32,382 nt of DNA from HGM04593 sp045612305 (GCA_045612305.1 JAZKYU010000043.1:1-32382), one strand, 5' to 3'; positions 14,155 through 23,294 are shown, counted from the first letter of the stretch. A program made the numbers and translations. The notes: generated by a model not told the origin, from the letters alone.

Positions 14155-16226
14155 AATACTTGCCAGGGGTGGGCGAGCAACGTGCCACCCTGCTCAACAG
14201 GGAACTGAAAATCTTTTCCCTGCACGACCTGCTGTATTATTTCCCCTATAAATATGTCGACCGTAGCCGTCTCTTCAAGGTGCAGGAACTCACAGGCAAC
14301 ATGCCTTTTGTGCAGTTGTGTGGCGAGATACGTAGCTTCGAGGAGATGGGTGAGGGTGTGGGGCGCAGGCTAGTAGCCCACTTTACCGACGGCACAGGCT
14401 TCATCGATCTTGTGTGGTTTCGCGGTATAAAATATGTAAAAGGGCGTTACAAAACGGGCGAAAAATATCTTGTCTTCGGCAAGCCCACAATGTTCAACGG
14501 CAGGGTGAACATTGCTCACCCCGACATAGATACTGCCGCCTCGGTGCAGTTAAGTGATATGGGGCTACAGCCCTACTACAACACCACCGAGAAGATGAAA
14601 CGCAGCGGTCTCAACTCCTCGGCTATGGTAAAACTTGTGCAAAACCTCTTTGGGTTGCTGGGCGAGGGGGTGGAGGAGACGCTTACCCCCGAAATTATAC
14701 GTAAGCACAATTTGATGCCTCTTGCCGATGCACTGCGCGCAATACACTTTCCACGGGACAACCGCGAGCTTCAGGCGGCGCAGCATCGTCTCAAATTCGA
14801 AGAACTTTTCTACATACAACTAAATATTCTGCACTATGCCAAGGAGAGGCAGATGCGCTATGTGGGTCACCGCTTTTCCAAGGTGGGCGATACATTCAAC
14901 CGTTTCTACAACGAGAAACTTCCCTTCGAGCTCACCGGTGCGCAAAAAAGAGTGGTCAAGGAGATACGTCGCGATGTAAACACGTCGCGACAGATGAATC
15001 GCCTCGTGCAGGGCGATGTGGGCAGCGGTAAAACCCTTGTCGCGCTTCTATCTATGCTCCTTGCCAAGGATAACGGCTACCAAGCCTGTCTTATGGCACC
15101 CACAGAAATTCTTGCCGAGCAGCACTTTGCCACCTTGAGCCGTATGCTCTCGGGGCTCCCTGTGCGCGTGGAGCTTCTCACGGGCAGCACAAAACAGAAG
15201 GATAGGCCTGCGATACTGCAAGGGCTTGCCGACGGCTCGGTGGATATTCTTGTGGGCACGCACGCTGTGCTCGAGGATAATGTGCAGTTTCGCAACGTGG
15301 GGCTTGTGGTAATAGATGAGCAACACCGCTTCGGCGTGGTGCAAAGAGCTAAGATGTGGGCAAAAAACAACATACCGCCCCACATACTTGTGATGACGGC
15401 AACCCCCATACCCCGCACCCTTGCGATGACTCTATACGGCGACCTCGATGTCTCGGTTATCGACGAGCTTCCTCCAGGGCGCAAACCCATAAGCACACAG
15501 CACATCTTTCGCAACCGTGCCGACCAGATGTACTCCTTCATACGCCGTCAGCTGCAAGAGGGGCGTCAGGTCTATGTGGTCTACCCACTTATAAGCGAGA
15601 GCGAGAAACTCGACCTTAAAAACCTCGAGGAGGGTTACAACCATTTGTGCAACATCTTCCACGACTACCGCTTGAGCAAGCTCCACGGCAAAATGAAACC
15701 CAAAGAGAAAGACGAGGAGATGCGCCGTTTTGCACAAGGCGAGACACAGATGCTTGTGTCGACCACCGTTATAGAGGTGGGTGTCGACGTGCCCAACGCC
15801 ACGGTTATGGTTATAGAGAACGCCGAACGCTTCGGTCTCTCGCAGTTGCATCAGCTGCGTGGCAGGGTGGGGCGCGGAGGCTCACAGTCGTACTGCATAC
15901 TTGTTACCGACTACAAACTTTCCGAAGATACACGCAAGCGTATGGAGATTATGGTGGGCAGCAACGACGGTTTCGAGATAGCCGAGGCCGACCTTAAACT
16001 GCGTGGCCCTGGCGATATAGAAGGTACACAGCAGAGCGGCATAGCTCTCGACCTTAAGATAGCCAGCCTCTCGCGCGACGAGAAGCTCTTGCAGTATGTG
16101 CGCGAGGTTGCCCGCGACATAGTAGAGGCCGACCCGCAAGGCGACAACCCTCTCTACCGCGTTTTGTGGGAGCAGCTACGCGCTATAAAGAAGCGCAATA
16201 ATTGGAGTTGGGGCGCAATATCGTGA
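14127..16226 (+). CDS. recG: ATP-dependent DNA helicase RecG
   Basis: A 699-residue RecG that reverses stalled replication forks and branch-migrates Holliday junctions. An N-terminal helical/wedge OB region (about 1-250, with YLPGVGEQRATLL at 11-23) is followed by the superfamily 2 helicase core: Walker A GDVGSGKT (296-303), DEQH box DEQHRFG (397-403), MTATPIPRT, and the C-terminal STTVIEVGVDVPNA and QLRGRVGRG motifs. A TRG-like region, EADLKLRGPGDIEGTQQSG, follows. Full length. The start overlaps ispD by 28 nt; the N-terminal NIKYLPGVGEQ matches the family start. Confidence 0.96.
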   Translation: MLDTATRNIKYLPGVGEQRATLLNRELKIFSLHDLLYYFPYKYVDRSRLFKVQELTGNMPFVQLCGEIRSFEEMGEGVGRRLVAHFTDGTGFIDLVWFRGIKYVKGRYKTGEKYLVFGKPTMFNGRVNIAHPDIDTAASVQLSDMGLQPYYNTTEKMKRSGLNSSAMVKLVQNLFGLLGEGVEETLTPEIIRKHNLMPLADALRAIHFPRDNRELQAAQHRLKFEELFYIQLNILHYAKERQMRYVGHRFSKVGDTFNRFYNEKLPFELTGAQKRVVKEIRRDVNTSRQMNRLVQGDVGSGKTLVALLSMLLAKDNGYQACLMAPTEILAEQHFATLSRMLSGLPVRVELLTGSTKQKDRPAILQGLADGSVDILVGTHAVLEDNVQFRNVGLVVIDEQHRFGVVQRAKMWAKNNIPPHILVMTATPIPRTLAMTLYGDLDVSVIDELPPGRKPISTQHIFRNRADQMYSFIRRQLQEGRQVYVVYPLISESEKLDLKNLEEGYNHLCNIFHDYRLSKLHGKMKPKEKDEEMRRFAQGETQMLVSTTVIEVGVDVPNATVMVIENAERFGLSQLHQLRGRVGRGGSQSYCILVTDYKLSEDTRKRMEIMVGSNDGFEIAEADLKLRGPGDIEGTQQSGIALDLKIASLSRDEKLLQYVREVARDIVEADPQGDNPLYRVLWEQLRAIKKRNNWSWGAIS

Positions 16227-16255
16227 TAACTAAAAATTACTAAATAAAAAATACT

Positions 16256-17842
16256 ATGAAAAAACCTTTGCTTCTAGCATTTGTAATATGCGCCTTCATC
16301 TCCTGCGCTCAAGAGGAGGTGTTGATAGAGAAACGCAACCTCTCTGGCGTGGAATATTTTTCCTTACAGCAGGGGCAGTATCAGGGGTGTATGACCCTAG
16401 ATGGCAACGTGGTTATACCCTTGAAGAGAAAATACACATCGGCCTATCCTTCGAAAATGCAGCCCGAGCATCCGCTCTATTATCAGGTGGGCAAGGATGG
16501 GTATAGTGGTATTTGCGATGAGGCCGGTAGTGAGGTTATATCGCCCGATAGGGAGTATAAAGCCGCTTTCTATGTACAACAGGAAGAGTTTCCACCCTTC
16601 TTCTTTGTTGAAAATGAGGATGGCTTGTGTGGTGCTTGCGACATTGACGGCAAGGAGATTGTGCCCACAAAATACAAGATTATTTTCCACAGCCTCACGG
16701 GTTTCACCGTTCTCGAAACCGAGGATGGCGAGTATAAGAACTTGGGCATAACCTTGAACTCCGAAGGCCGTGTCGACAGCAATGCAATTATAAGAGAGAA
16801 GGAGACCGAAGACGATGGTTTTGTGTGGTACAAGGTGTATCAGAACGGGGTGTTCGGTGCCGAATCGTCGAAAAAGAAGACAATAATACCTCTTTCACGC
16901 GGTTACACCGATATTTACTACGTAGAAAGAGGACAGGGGAAGAAAGGCTATTTTGAGTGCTCTAAGGGCGAGAAAGAGGGTGTGTGCACCATCTACGGCA
17001 CAGAGATAATAGAGCCCAAATACGCCTCGGTGCTTTTTGGCGAGATTAATGGTTTTGAGGTGAAGAGAGAGGAGGAAGATGGTAAGTTCGTAGAAACAGG
17101 TATAATGCTTGCTTCAAACGGTAGTGTAACATCGAAAGCTGCTCAAAAGAAGAGTACCTCGCAAAAAGTAAAGGCGCAGAGCTACAGTAAAAGTCATCAT
17201 TCAGCAGTAGAAGAGAAGAAAGGCAAGAAAAAGGGCAAGTGGCGCAAATGGCTCTCGAATGTGGGCAAGGTTGTGGGAGCAGTAGCTTCGGTAGCAACAG
17301 GTGTGCCTGTGAACACCTCTACCTATAACGAAAATTCTCCCGTGCCGGCAGGTGCCGAGCGCGTAAAAAACCCTATGGGAGGCTATACCGACCGCATCCC
17401 TCAAAAGGATGGTACAACCTTGATGATAAATCACGCTCAATGCTATATGTGCAAGGGTACAGGCCGTTGCTCAATATGCGGTGGCAGGGGCGGTATAGTG
17501 CACCCCTATCTTGGCAAGCAGGTCAACTGCACCGGTTGCGCAACTTCGGGTGTGTGCAAGTATTGTCGAGGCACCGGCGAGCAGGTTACTCGCAGTGTTG
17601 TCGATAATCAAGGAAACGGCTATAGTGTGGATATGAACGGAAACGTTGTCACCACAGGCGGCGGTGGTGGTTATTCATCGAGTTCTTCCTCAAGCTCAAA
17701 ATCATCAAGTAGCAGTAATGTTAAAAATTATATTGAAACTATAGAGTATGCTCCCAATTACACAGGGAAGGATAACAGCGAGTGGTGCGATGTTTGTAAA
17801 AAAGTGTCACCGGCTCACAAGCACATAAAGAAGTTTCACTAA
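16256..17842 (+). CDS. Lipoprotein with WG-type repeats and a DnaJ-like zinc finger
   Basis: A 528-residue predicted lipoprotein: a signal peptide, then AFISC with Cys17 as the lipidated residue (Phe at -3 is atypical). Five degenerate WG-type repeats start near residues 43, 84, 124, 199 and 241, each built like xGxxDxxGxEIIPxxY. A basic Lys/Ser linker (about 295-335) follows, then a DnaJ-like cysteine module with C396-x2-C399, C405-x2-C408, C425-x2-C428 and C434-x2-C437 (CYMCKGTGRCSICGGRGG; CKYCRGTGE). After a Gly/Ser-rich tract (467-487) a last CxxC lies at 511-514. Eight Cys in four CxxC pairs fit two zinc sites, as in DnaJ. No J domain or enzyme domain is seen. The function is unknown; a protein-binding surface role is a guess. 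It starts 29 nt after recG. Confidence 0.75.
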   Translation: MKKPLLLAFVICAFISCAQEEVLIEKRNLSGVEYFSLQQGQYQGCMTLDGNVVIPLKRKYTSAYPSKMQPEHPLYYQVGKDGYSGICDEAGSEVISPDREYKAAFYVQQEEFPPFFFVENEDGLCGACDIDGKEIVPTKYKIIFHSLTGFTVLETEDGEYKNLGITLNSEGRVDSNAIIREKETEDDGFVWYKVYQNGVFGAESSKKKTIIPLSRGYTDIYYVERGQGKKGYFECSKGEKEGVCTIYGTEIIEPKYASVLFGEINGFEVKREEEDGKFVETGIMLASNGSVTSKAAQKKSTSQKVKAQSYSKSHHSAVEEKKGKKKGKWRKWLSNVGKVVGAVASVATGVPVNTSTYNENSPVPAGAERVKNPMGGYTDRIPQKDGTTLMINHAQCYMCKGTGRCSICGGRGGIVHPYLGKQVNCTGCATSGVCKYCRGTGEQVTRSVVDNQGNGYSVDMNGNVVTTGGGGGYSSSSSSSSKSSSSSNVKNYIETIEYAPNYTGKDNSEWCDVCKKVSPAHKHIKKFH

Positions 17843-17897
17843 TCTTTTTAACAAGAGATAAATATTTAATATTCGCGATTTTATCAATAATTTTTGC

Positions 17898-17905
17898 TAT
17901 CTTCG
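17898..17905 (+). promoter_or_regulatory. -7 box of ndk
   Basis: TATCTTCG differs from TAnnTTTG at one position, and a 53-nt leader follows. No clear -33 TTTG is seen. The leader can form a 5-bp CGCTG/CAGCG hairpin, too short to weigh. Confidence 0.4.
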
Positions 17906-17958
17906 CGGCATATAAACCAGCTCGCTGCCTTTCTCCAGCGGCACAATAAAAAACAACG

Positions 17959-18432
17959 ATGGAAAAAACACTTATTCTTATTAAGCCCAACGCTATCCAG
18001 CGTGGCTTGACGGGCGACATCATCACCCGTTTCGAGCGTAAGGGTCTACGCTTTGTAGGCATTAAAATGATGTTTATGAGCGACGACATTGTGAACGAGC
18101 ACTATGCTCACTTGAAAGAGCGTCCCTTCTTCCCCTATTTGAAGGCTTCTATGCAGGCAGGTCCCATAATCGCCTGCTGTCTCGAGGGTGCCGAAGCTGT
18201 GGAGACTGTGCGTCTGCTTGTTGGTGCCACAAATTCTCGTAAGGCGCTTCCCGGAACAATACGTGGCGATTTTTCAATGAGCGGCGAGCAGAACGTTGTT
18301 CACGCTTCCGACTCGGTGGAGAACGCGCTCATAGAGATTAACCGTTTCTTCAAGGAGGGTGAGTTGTTCGATTATAAATCGGCGATTACAGAGTTTGAGT
18401 ACGGTGGCGAAGAGAGCCTTAAATTCAAATAA
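17959..18432 (+). CDS. ndk: Nucleoside diphosphate kinase
   Basis: A 157-residue NDP kinase that balances nucleoside triphosphates using ATP and a phospho-histidine intermediate. Catalytic His115 lies in NVVHASDS (112-119). The N-terminal TLILIKPNAIQRG is typical. The C-terminus is somewhat longer than in the roughly 140-residue E. coli enzyme. It is followed 4 nt later by the GTG start of the LysM/M23 gene, so the two are probably co-transcribed. Confidence 0.96.
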   Translation: MEKTLILIKPNAIQRGLTGDIITRFERKGLRFVGIKMMFMSDDIVNEHYAHLKERPFFPYLKASMQAGPIIACCLEGAEAVETVRLLVGATNSRKALPGTIRGDFSMSGEQNVVHASDSVENALIEINRFFKEGELFDYKSAITEFEYGGEESLKFK

Positions 18433-18436
18433 TAAA

Positions 18437-19306
18437 GTGAGAATATTGCGTAAGTTTGTAGTTGCCTCTTTTTTAGTGGCAGCCCTTGTGGGTGTGCAAG
18501 CGCAGGACGCTATGCCCTCACCCGCCCCCTTGGATATGCCTATGGAGGCGAGCGACTCGGTGGAGATACACTACTCTCTGCTGAACGAGGCGCTTATGAT
18601 ACCCTCGAACGAGCTCTATCCCACTTGGGAAAACCACGGTGTGCACTATGCGGCCAAGATGCCCGACTCTTTGCGCATAGACCTGCGTAACTTTGTTATG
18701 CCCACCACAAACACAAAGGTTACCGATGTTTTTGGTTATCGCCCCCGCCGTCGCAGAGCACACAACGGCCTCGACATAAAGGTGCAGCGTGGAGACACCA
18801 TACGTGCAGCCTTCGATGGAAAGGTGCGCATAACAGCCTATCAGCGCAGGGGCTATGGTCACTATGTTGTCATACGTCACAACAACGGCCTTGAAACGGT
18901 TTACGCCCACCTGCAGTCTAAACTCGTTACACAAGACCAGAAGGTTAAGGCAGGTGACCCTATAGGGTTAGGCGGAAATTCGGGGCGCAGTACAGGCCCT
19001 CACCTCCATTTTGAGACTTTGTTGATGGGTAAAGCGCTGAACCCTGCGTTCTTCTTCGACTTTAAAAACCAAAAGACTACAGGTGATCAATACACCTATT
19101 ACAGACCGGGTATCCGCCGTTACGACGCAAAGAGCGGCAAGATGATTGTAGAGGGCCCCGAGCCAAAATATCACAAGGTGCGTAGTGGTGAGTCGGTTTC
19201 TACCATCGCCCGCAAGCACGGTGTAGCGCAGCGCACAATCTACAAGCTCAACGGTATAAACTCTAAGACTGTGTTGCGAGTAGGGCAGAGCTTGCGTTAT
19301 CAGTAA
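18437..19306 (+). CDS. M23 (LytM) endopeptidase with C-terminal LysM
   Basis: A 289-residue exported peptidoglycan hydrolase. A signal peptide (1-23, RILRKF, a hydrophobic core, then VQAQ) precedes an M23 domain (about 85-210) that keeps every expected residue: zinc ligands His109 and Asp113 (HNGLD), His158 (VYAHL), and His189 and His191 (PHLHFE). A LysM domain (about 244-288, HKVRSGESVSTIARKHGV) should bind peptidoglycan. There is no ATG that fits: the ATG at 18359 lies 74 nt inside ndk and would put a charged tail before the signal peptide. GTG at 18437 (4 nt after ndk) or TTG at 18446 gives a clean signal peptide. It ends at the terminator at 19329. Confidence 0.88.
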   Translation: MRILRKFVVASFLVAALVGVQAQDAMPSPAPLDMPMEASDSVEIHYSLLNEALMIPSNELYPTWENHGVHYAAKMPDSLRIDLRNFVMPTTNTKVTDVFGYRPRRRRAHNGLDIKVQRGDTIRAAFDGKVRITAYQRRGYGHYVVIRHNNGLETVYAHLQSKLVTQDQKVKAGDPIGLGGNSGRSTGPHLHFETLLMGKALNPAFFFDFKNQKTTGDQYTYYRPGIRRYDAKSGKMIVEGPEPKYHKVRSGESVSTIARKHGVAQRTIYKLNGINSKTVLRVGQSLRYQ

Positions 19307-19328
19307 CGCGCGTTCCATATTATATATA

Positions 19329-19366
19329 AACGAATAAAGGGCGGTTTTTACCGCCCTTTATTCGTT
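19329..19366. terminator. Bidirectional intrinsic terminator
   Basis: A perfect 17-bp inverted repeat, AACGAATAAAGGGCGGT (19329-19345) and its complement (19350-19366), with a TTTT loop. It sits between the convergent M23/LysM gene and the alkaline phosphatase gene. The A/T-rich outer stem can supply the U tract in either direction. Confidence 0.85.
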
Positions 19367-19384
19367 GTATGTGTGTGCATCGTT

Positions 19385-20749
19385 TTAGTACTTTGCAATC
19401 TTTTTTATAATCTTGGGTATGTCGGTGTTGTCGATGATGCCGTGGAACTCATCGGCCTCCTCGCCTATGGCAAAGAGAGGTACAAAGGTGCCCGAGTGGT
19501 TAGGGCCTGCCCAGCTTACAAGGGCTATGCGGTTTACGGCGTTTTTGGCAACGGTGGCTATAGCCTCGAACTTTTCTACACGTTTCTGGGGGTTGTTTTC
19601 TCCCTCCTCAAAGAGAGCTTTCATCCTTTCCTCCTCGTGCTTGTTGGGCGTGAGGGCGCTCCAAAGCCCGGTGTTCTTGCTTATGATTGCTTTTATATCT
19701 TCCCAGCGCAGGGGCATGCGTTGCATTGCTTTTGTGCGCATTATGCTCTTGAGCTGGTCTTCGCTTGCTTTTTGGTGGTCGAGAGCCTTTAGGTTAAGTG
19801 CGTATGCTCCGCTGTAGCCAAGTACCAGGCCGCCTGTTTCGTGGTCGGCTGTGACGATGATGAGGGTCTCGTCCTTGTGTTTTTTGTAGAACTCCAGAGC
19901 CTTGGCTATAGCAGCGTTAAAGTCGAGTACCTCTTGAAAAACGGTGGCTGCGTCGTCGCTGTGCGATGCGTAGTCTATCTTGCCACCCTCAACCATAAGG
20001 AAGAAGCCTTTCTTGCTCTTGTCGGCAAGAAAATCTATGCCGGCCTCGGTTATTTGTGCAAGGGTGAGGTCGTCGGCCGTGCGGTCTATAGTATAAGGTA
20101 TGCCCTCGTTCACATCTTTTTGGTAGAGCATCATCTTTTTTGCATCGTTGGCTTTTGCAAGGTAGTCTGTGTAGCCGCGTGCTATGGTGTAGCCTTGTTT
20201 CTGGGCGTCGGCATAGAGGGCGTTGCGCTGTGCTTCGTTGCATTTTGCATCGCCTCCGGCATAAAAGTCGTAGTCGGCGGTGAGCATCTCGCGGGCAATC
20301 TCGTGGTAGTTGTTGCGGCTCTTGTTGTGGGCATAGAAGGCTCCCGGGGTTGCGTGGTTTATGCAGACTGTGGTTGCCACGCCCACTGCGTATCCGGCTT
20401 TCTTTGCAGCGTGAGCTACGCTGTAGACGGGGGTGCCGTCGGGGGCAACGCCAAGGTGTCCGTTTGTGGTTTTGTGCCCTGTGGCAAGCGCTGTGCCCGA
20501 TGCAGCCGAGTCGGTAACCCCGTTACTTGCCGAGAAGGTTGTTACAAAGGCCGTGTGGGGGAATTGTGTGAAGCAAAGAGGTGTGGGGCGCCCTATCTTG
20601 CCCTGTTTCTCGCCGAGGAAAAGTTCTGTGCCTAAAACGTGCGAGGGGCCCATACCATCGCCTATAAAGTAGAATACATATTTGGGGCTTTTGCCGGCCA
20701 CGCTTGCGGCTAAGGCAAAAAAGAGAATGAGGGTTAGTAGCTTTTTCAT
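19385..20749 (-). CDS. Alkaline phosphatase
   Basis: A 454-residue exported phosphomonoesterase. A signal peptide (1-18) is followed by the metal-binding YFIGDGMGPSH (27-37, Asp31), then the nucleophile motif VTDSAASGTALATGHKT with Asp80-Ser81. Downstream are FFLMVEGGKIDYASHSDD, VTADHETGG and GPNHSGTFVPLFA, which supply the remaining zinc and magnesium ligands. It releases phosphate from organic esters in the periplasm. It is last in the long minus-strand run, 18 nt after the serpin gene, and ends at the bidirectional terminator. I see no Pho-box-like element, so phosphate control is not supported here. Confidence 0.93.
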   Translation of the reverse strand: MKKLLTLILFFALAASVAGKSPKYVFYFIGDGMGPSHVLGTELFLGEKQGKIGRPTPLCFTQFPHTAFVTTFSASNGVTDSAASGTALATGHKTTNGHLGVAPDGTPVYSVAHAAKKAGYAVGVATTVCINHATPGAFYAHNKSRNNYHEIAREMLTADYDFYAGGDAKCNEAQRNALYADAQKQGYTIARGYTDYLAKANDAKKMMLYQKDVNEGIPYTIDRTADDLTLAQITEAGIDFLADKSKKGFFLMVEGGKIDYASHSDDAATVFQEVLDFNAAIAKALEFYKKHKDETLIIVTADHETGGLVLGYSGAYALNLKALDHQKASEDQLKSIMRTKAMQRMPLRWEDIKAIISKNTGLWSALTPNKHEEERMKALFEEGENNPQKRVEKFEAIATVAKNAVNRIALVSWAGPNHSGTFVPLFAIGEEADEFHGIIDNTDIPKIIKKIAKY

Positions 20750-20767
20750 ATTGTTGGTTTTTTGTTT

Positions 20768-21967
20768 TTATTGTTTAGGGTTACCCACTTTGCCGATGAA
20801 GAGAATTTCACCTGTGGCATTGCTCTTTATTGCGTATATGAAGGGGCGGTCGAGGGTGAGAAATTTAAGCTCTTCTCGTGGAAGGCCTGCAGCCCTCATT
20901 TGCACGGCGGTTACAGCAGCTGCTTCGGCACCATCCTCGTCGACCGATATATAGCTTTTTTGTATTACATCGTTGATGAGCAACGGGGTTTTTGATATTT
21001 TTGAAAAATCGGCGTCGGCTGTAAATGCGTCGTCTATTCCCATTGCATTGAGCATAGGTTTCAGGCTCGTACCGAACTCTGTGCGGAAGCGGGGCATAGT
21101 GAGGTGTACATTATATTTTTTATTGCTAAAGAGCCCTTTCTTGTACATCTCGGCAATGTGGTCGATAGCCTCCGGCATAGATACCCACTTGCGCGGCAGA
21201 ACGAGCAGCATCGAGTATTCTCCATTCTTAAAGCTCTTCTCGGTGGCCTGTATAATGCTGTCCTCGTAATAGTTGGTAATTTGTTGCCTCCACATCATTG
21301 GCACTATGACTTTCTCTCCGTTGGCTTTTGTAAAGGTGTCGTCTTTGGTAGCCTCCTTGTAGAAGGGTTTGCTCCATTTTGCCTTAAAGTAGAGGGCGTT
21401 TATGAGCAGGAGCTGTGTTGCGGGGGCGGCATCGTTGAGTATCGATTTTATCTTTCCCTCGGTCTTGTCGCTGCACCAGGAGTTTATCTCTTTTATGGCC
21501 TCGGTGTCGAAGTTTGTGTTTTTTACCGTTGCATTGTAGAAACGGGTATTCTCCTCGATGAAACTGCTTTTTAGCTTTATCTCTTTGTTCACCCAAATTG
21601 AGTTTGCAACCGATACTTTGGCTTCGTTGCTGTTGTTGAGTGTTTTTATATTACTTTGTTGCAGAGTGTTGAAGGCTGTGCGCTCTTCTGCGGCATCGGG
21701 GTAGCCGAGCGCCTCGTACATCTGCTTGGCTGTCTCGCCGCGAGCACCGTTGGCGGTCATCGCAAGAGCCCACTCCGCGCTTGCGGGCGAGATGCAGAAG
21801 TTCTCAATATCCTCGGCGCTGCTATTTACCGCCGAAAATAGAGAGAAAGCAAAACTTTGTGTGCTGTCGATGCTTGCTGCGGGTGTATTGTTGCACTCTG
21901 TTGCAGGCTTGTTGGCCGCGCAGGCGGTTACAGCCAAGGCTATGAGGCTATATAGAAACTTTTTCAT
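20768..21967 (-). CDS. Serpin-family lipoprotein (serine protease inhibitor)
   Basis: A 399-residue serpin. The N-terminus is a lipoprotein signal ending LAVTAC, so the protein should be membrane anchored. The serpin fold starts at STQSFAFSLFSAV, with NFCISPASAEWALAMTANGARGET matching the classic SPxSI/ALxMxxxGAxGxT block. The hinge EDGAEAAAVTAV has small residues throughout, which is the inhibitory type. Counting from Gly as P15, the scissile bond would be Ala-Gly (P1-P1'), which suggests elastase-like target proteases. The end FIYAIKSNATGEILFIGKVGNP is the serpin C-terminal signature. The ATG at 21967 begins the lipoprotein signal, 7 nt after rseP. Miropin of Tannerella is a known serpin in this phylum. 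Confidence 0.92.
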   Translation of the reverse strand: MKKFLYSLIALAVTACAANKPATECNNTPAASIDSTQSFAFSLFSAVNSSAEDIENFCISPASAEWALAMTANGARGETAKQMYEALGYPDAAEERTAFNTLQQSNIKTLNNSNEAKVSVANSIWVNKEIKLKSSFIEENTRFYNATVKNTNFDTEAIKEINSWCSDKTEGKIKSILNDAAPATQLLLINALYFKAKWSKPFYKEATKDDTFTKANGEKVIVPMMWRQQITNYYEDSIIQATEKSFKNGEYSMLLVLPRKWVSMPEAIDHIAEMYKKGLFSNKKYNVHLTMPRFRTEFGTSLKPMLNAMGIDDAFTADADFSKISKTPLLINDVIQKSYISVDEDGAEAAAVTAVQMRAAGLPREELKFLTLDRPFIYAIKSNATGEILFIGKVGNPKQ

Positions 21968-21974
21968 AATACAT

Positions 21975-23294
21975 TTAGAATATAAAACGCATAGCGTCGT
22001 TATAGGTTGCGAGGATAAAAAGCCCAAGCAGTATGAACATACCCACCATCTGTGCATATTCCAGCACCTTGTCGCTAGGTTTACGTCCGGTAATAACCTC
22101 TATGAGCAGGAACACAACGTGCCCACCGTCGAGAGCCGGTATGGGAAGAATATTCATCACGGCGAGTATGAGCGATAGCATCGCTGTCATCAACCAAAAC
22201 TGATGCCAGTCCCAAGTAGCGGGGAAGAGGCTTCCTATGGTGCCAAACATACCTACCGACTGTGCACCCTCCTTCGAAAATATGTATTTAAGGTCGCCCA
22301 CATAGCCTTTGAGCACGTTCCAGCCATATGCTACGCCGGCAGGGAACGACTCTGCGAGGTTGTATGTTATTTTTTCTACAGGGTAGTTGGGGCTGCGGGG
22401 GGTGATGCCAAGTTTGTATGTGTCGTCGAGCGCAGCGGTGAGGTTTACAGCGCTGTCGCGCATAACAACTATCTCTACCTTGCCTGAGTTGTTCTCTTTA
22501 ACTTTCTGCATAACGTTCATAAGCCCGTTCCACGATGTAATGCTCTCGCCACCTATGCTTACGATGCTGTCGCCTTTTTGCAAGCCGGCAACTTGTGCTG
22601 CCGATGCGGGTAGTATGCTGTCGACCACAGCGGGTATGCGGTACTGCATAAAGGGTATCTCTTTGCCCATATCCAGGAGCCCAAAGTCTGCGGGTATCTC
22701 AATCTTCACCTCGCTACCTTTGCGCAGCACGGTAACCTCTTTGCCGTCGGCTATAGCACGCAGAAGATCGACGCTGTAACGGTCTACATCGGCCTCATCG
22801 ACCTTGAGTATAATATCTCCGTCGACAAAACCCAGGGATTTTGCGTTCTCGTTGAACTCCATACCATATGTAGCCTTGCGTATATCGGTGTAGCTCTCGC
22901 CCCAAGTGAACATAATCATAGCGTAGATGAACATCGCAAGTATAAAGTTGAAGAGCACACCGCCCACCATTATGAGCAAACGTTGCCACGCGGGCTTTGC
23001 ACGAAACTCCCAATCCTCCACGGGTTTCTTCATTTGCTCGGTGTCCATAGACTCGTCTATCATACCCGATATTTTGCAGTAACCGCCGAGAGGTATCCAG
23101 CCCACACCATACTCTGTGTCGCTGTTTTTGGGCTTCCACTTAAAGAGCGAGAAGCCCCAGTCGAAGAAGAGGTAGAACTTTTCTACTCTCACCTTGAATA
23201 ATCTCGAGAAAATAAAATGTCCAAATTCGTGTATAAGCACCAAGAGGCTCAGTGCCATTATCAACTGCAACGCTCGTATAAAAAATACTTCCAT
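21975..23294 (-). CDS. rseP: Site-2 intramembrane metalloprotease (RseP family)
   Basis: A 439-residue inner-membrane zinc protease that cuts transmembrane substrates such as anti-sigma factors. HEFGH at 22-26 gives the two zinc His and catalytic Glu. ILPIPALDGGH near the C-terminus supplies the LDG Asp. Between them are a membrane segment with the family GG motif (MVGGVLFNF), and one or two PDZ regions (around 150-215 and 222-290, for example LPASAAQVAGLQKGDSIVSI). Membrane helices flank both active-site halves. It follows dxr by 27 nt and precedes the serpin by 7 nt. The dxr-rseP order is common in many phyla. Confidence 0.94.
   Translation of the reverse strand: MEVFFIRALQLIMALSLLVLIHEFGHFIFSRLFKVRVEKFYLFFDWGFSLFKWKPKNSDTEYGVGWIPLGGYCKISGMIDESMDTEQMKKPVEDWEFRAKPAWQRLLIMVGGVLFNFILAMFIYAMIMFTWGESYTDIRKATYGMEFNENAKSLGFVDGDIILKVDEADVDRYSVDLLRAIADGKEVTVLRKGSEVKIEIPADFGLLDMGKEIPFMQYRIPAVVDSILPASAAQVAGLQKGDSIVSIGGESITSWNGLMNVMQKVKENNSGKVEIVVMRDSAVNLTAALDDTYKLGITPRSPNYPVEKITYNLAESFPAGVAYGWNVLKGYVGDLKYIFSKEGAQSVGMFGTIGSLFPATWDWHQFWLMTAMLSLILAVMNILPIPALDGGHVVFLLIEVITGRKPSDKVLEYAQMVGMFILLGLFILATYNDAMRFIF

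Noticed and set aside
19841..20635. 264-codon ORF antisense to alkaline phosphatase
   Set aside because: No family resemblance, Val/Gly/Cys-rich shadow translation; the phosphatase on the minus strand is certain.
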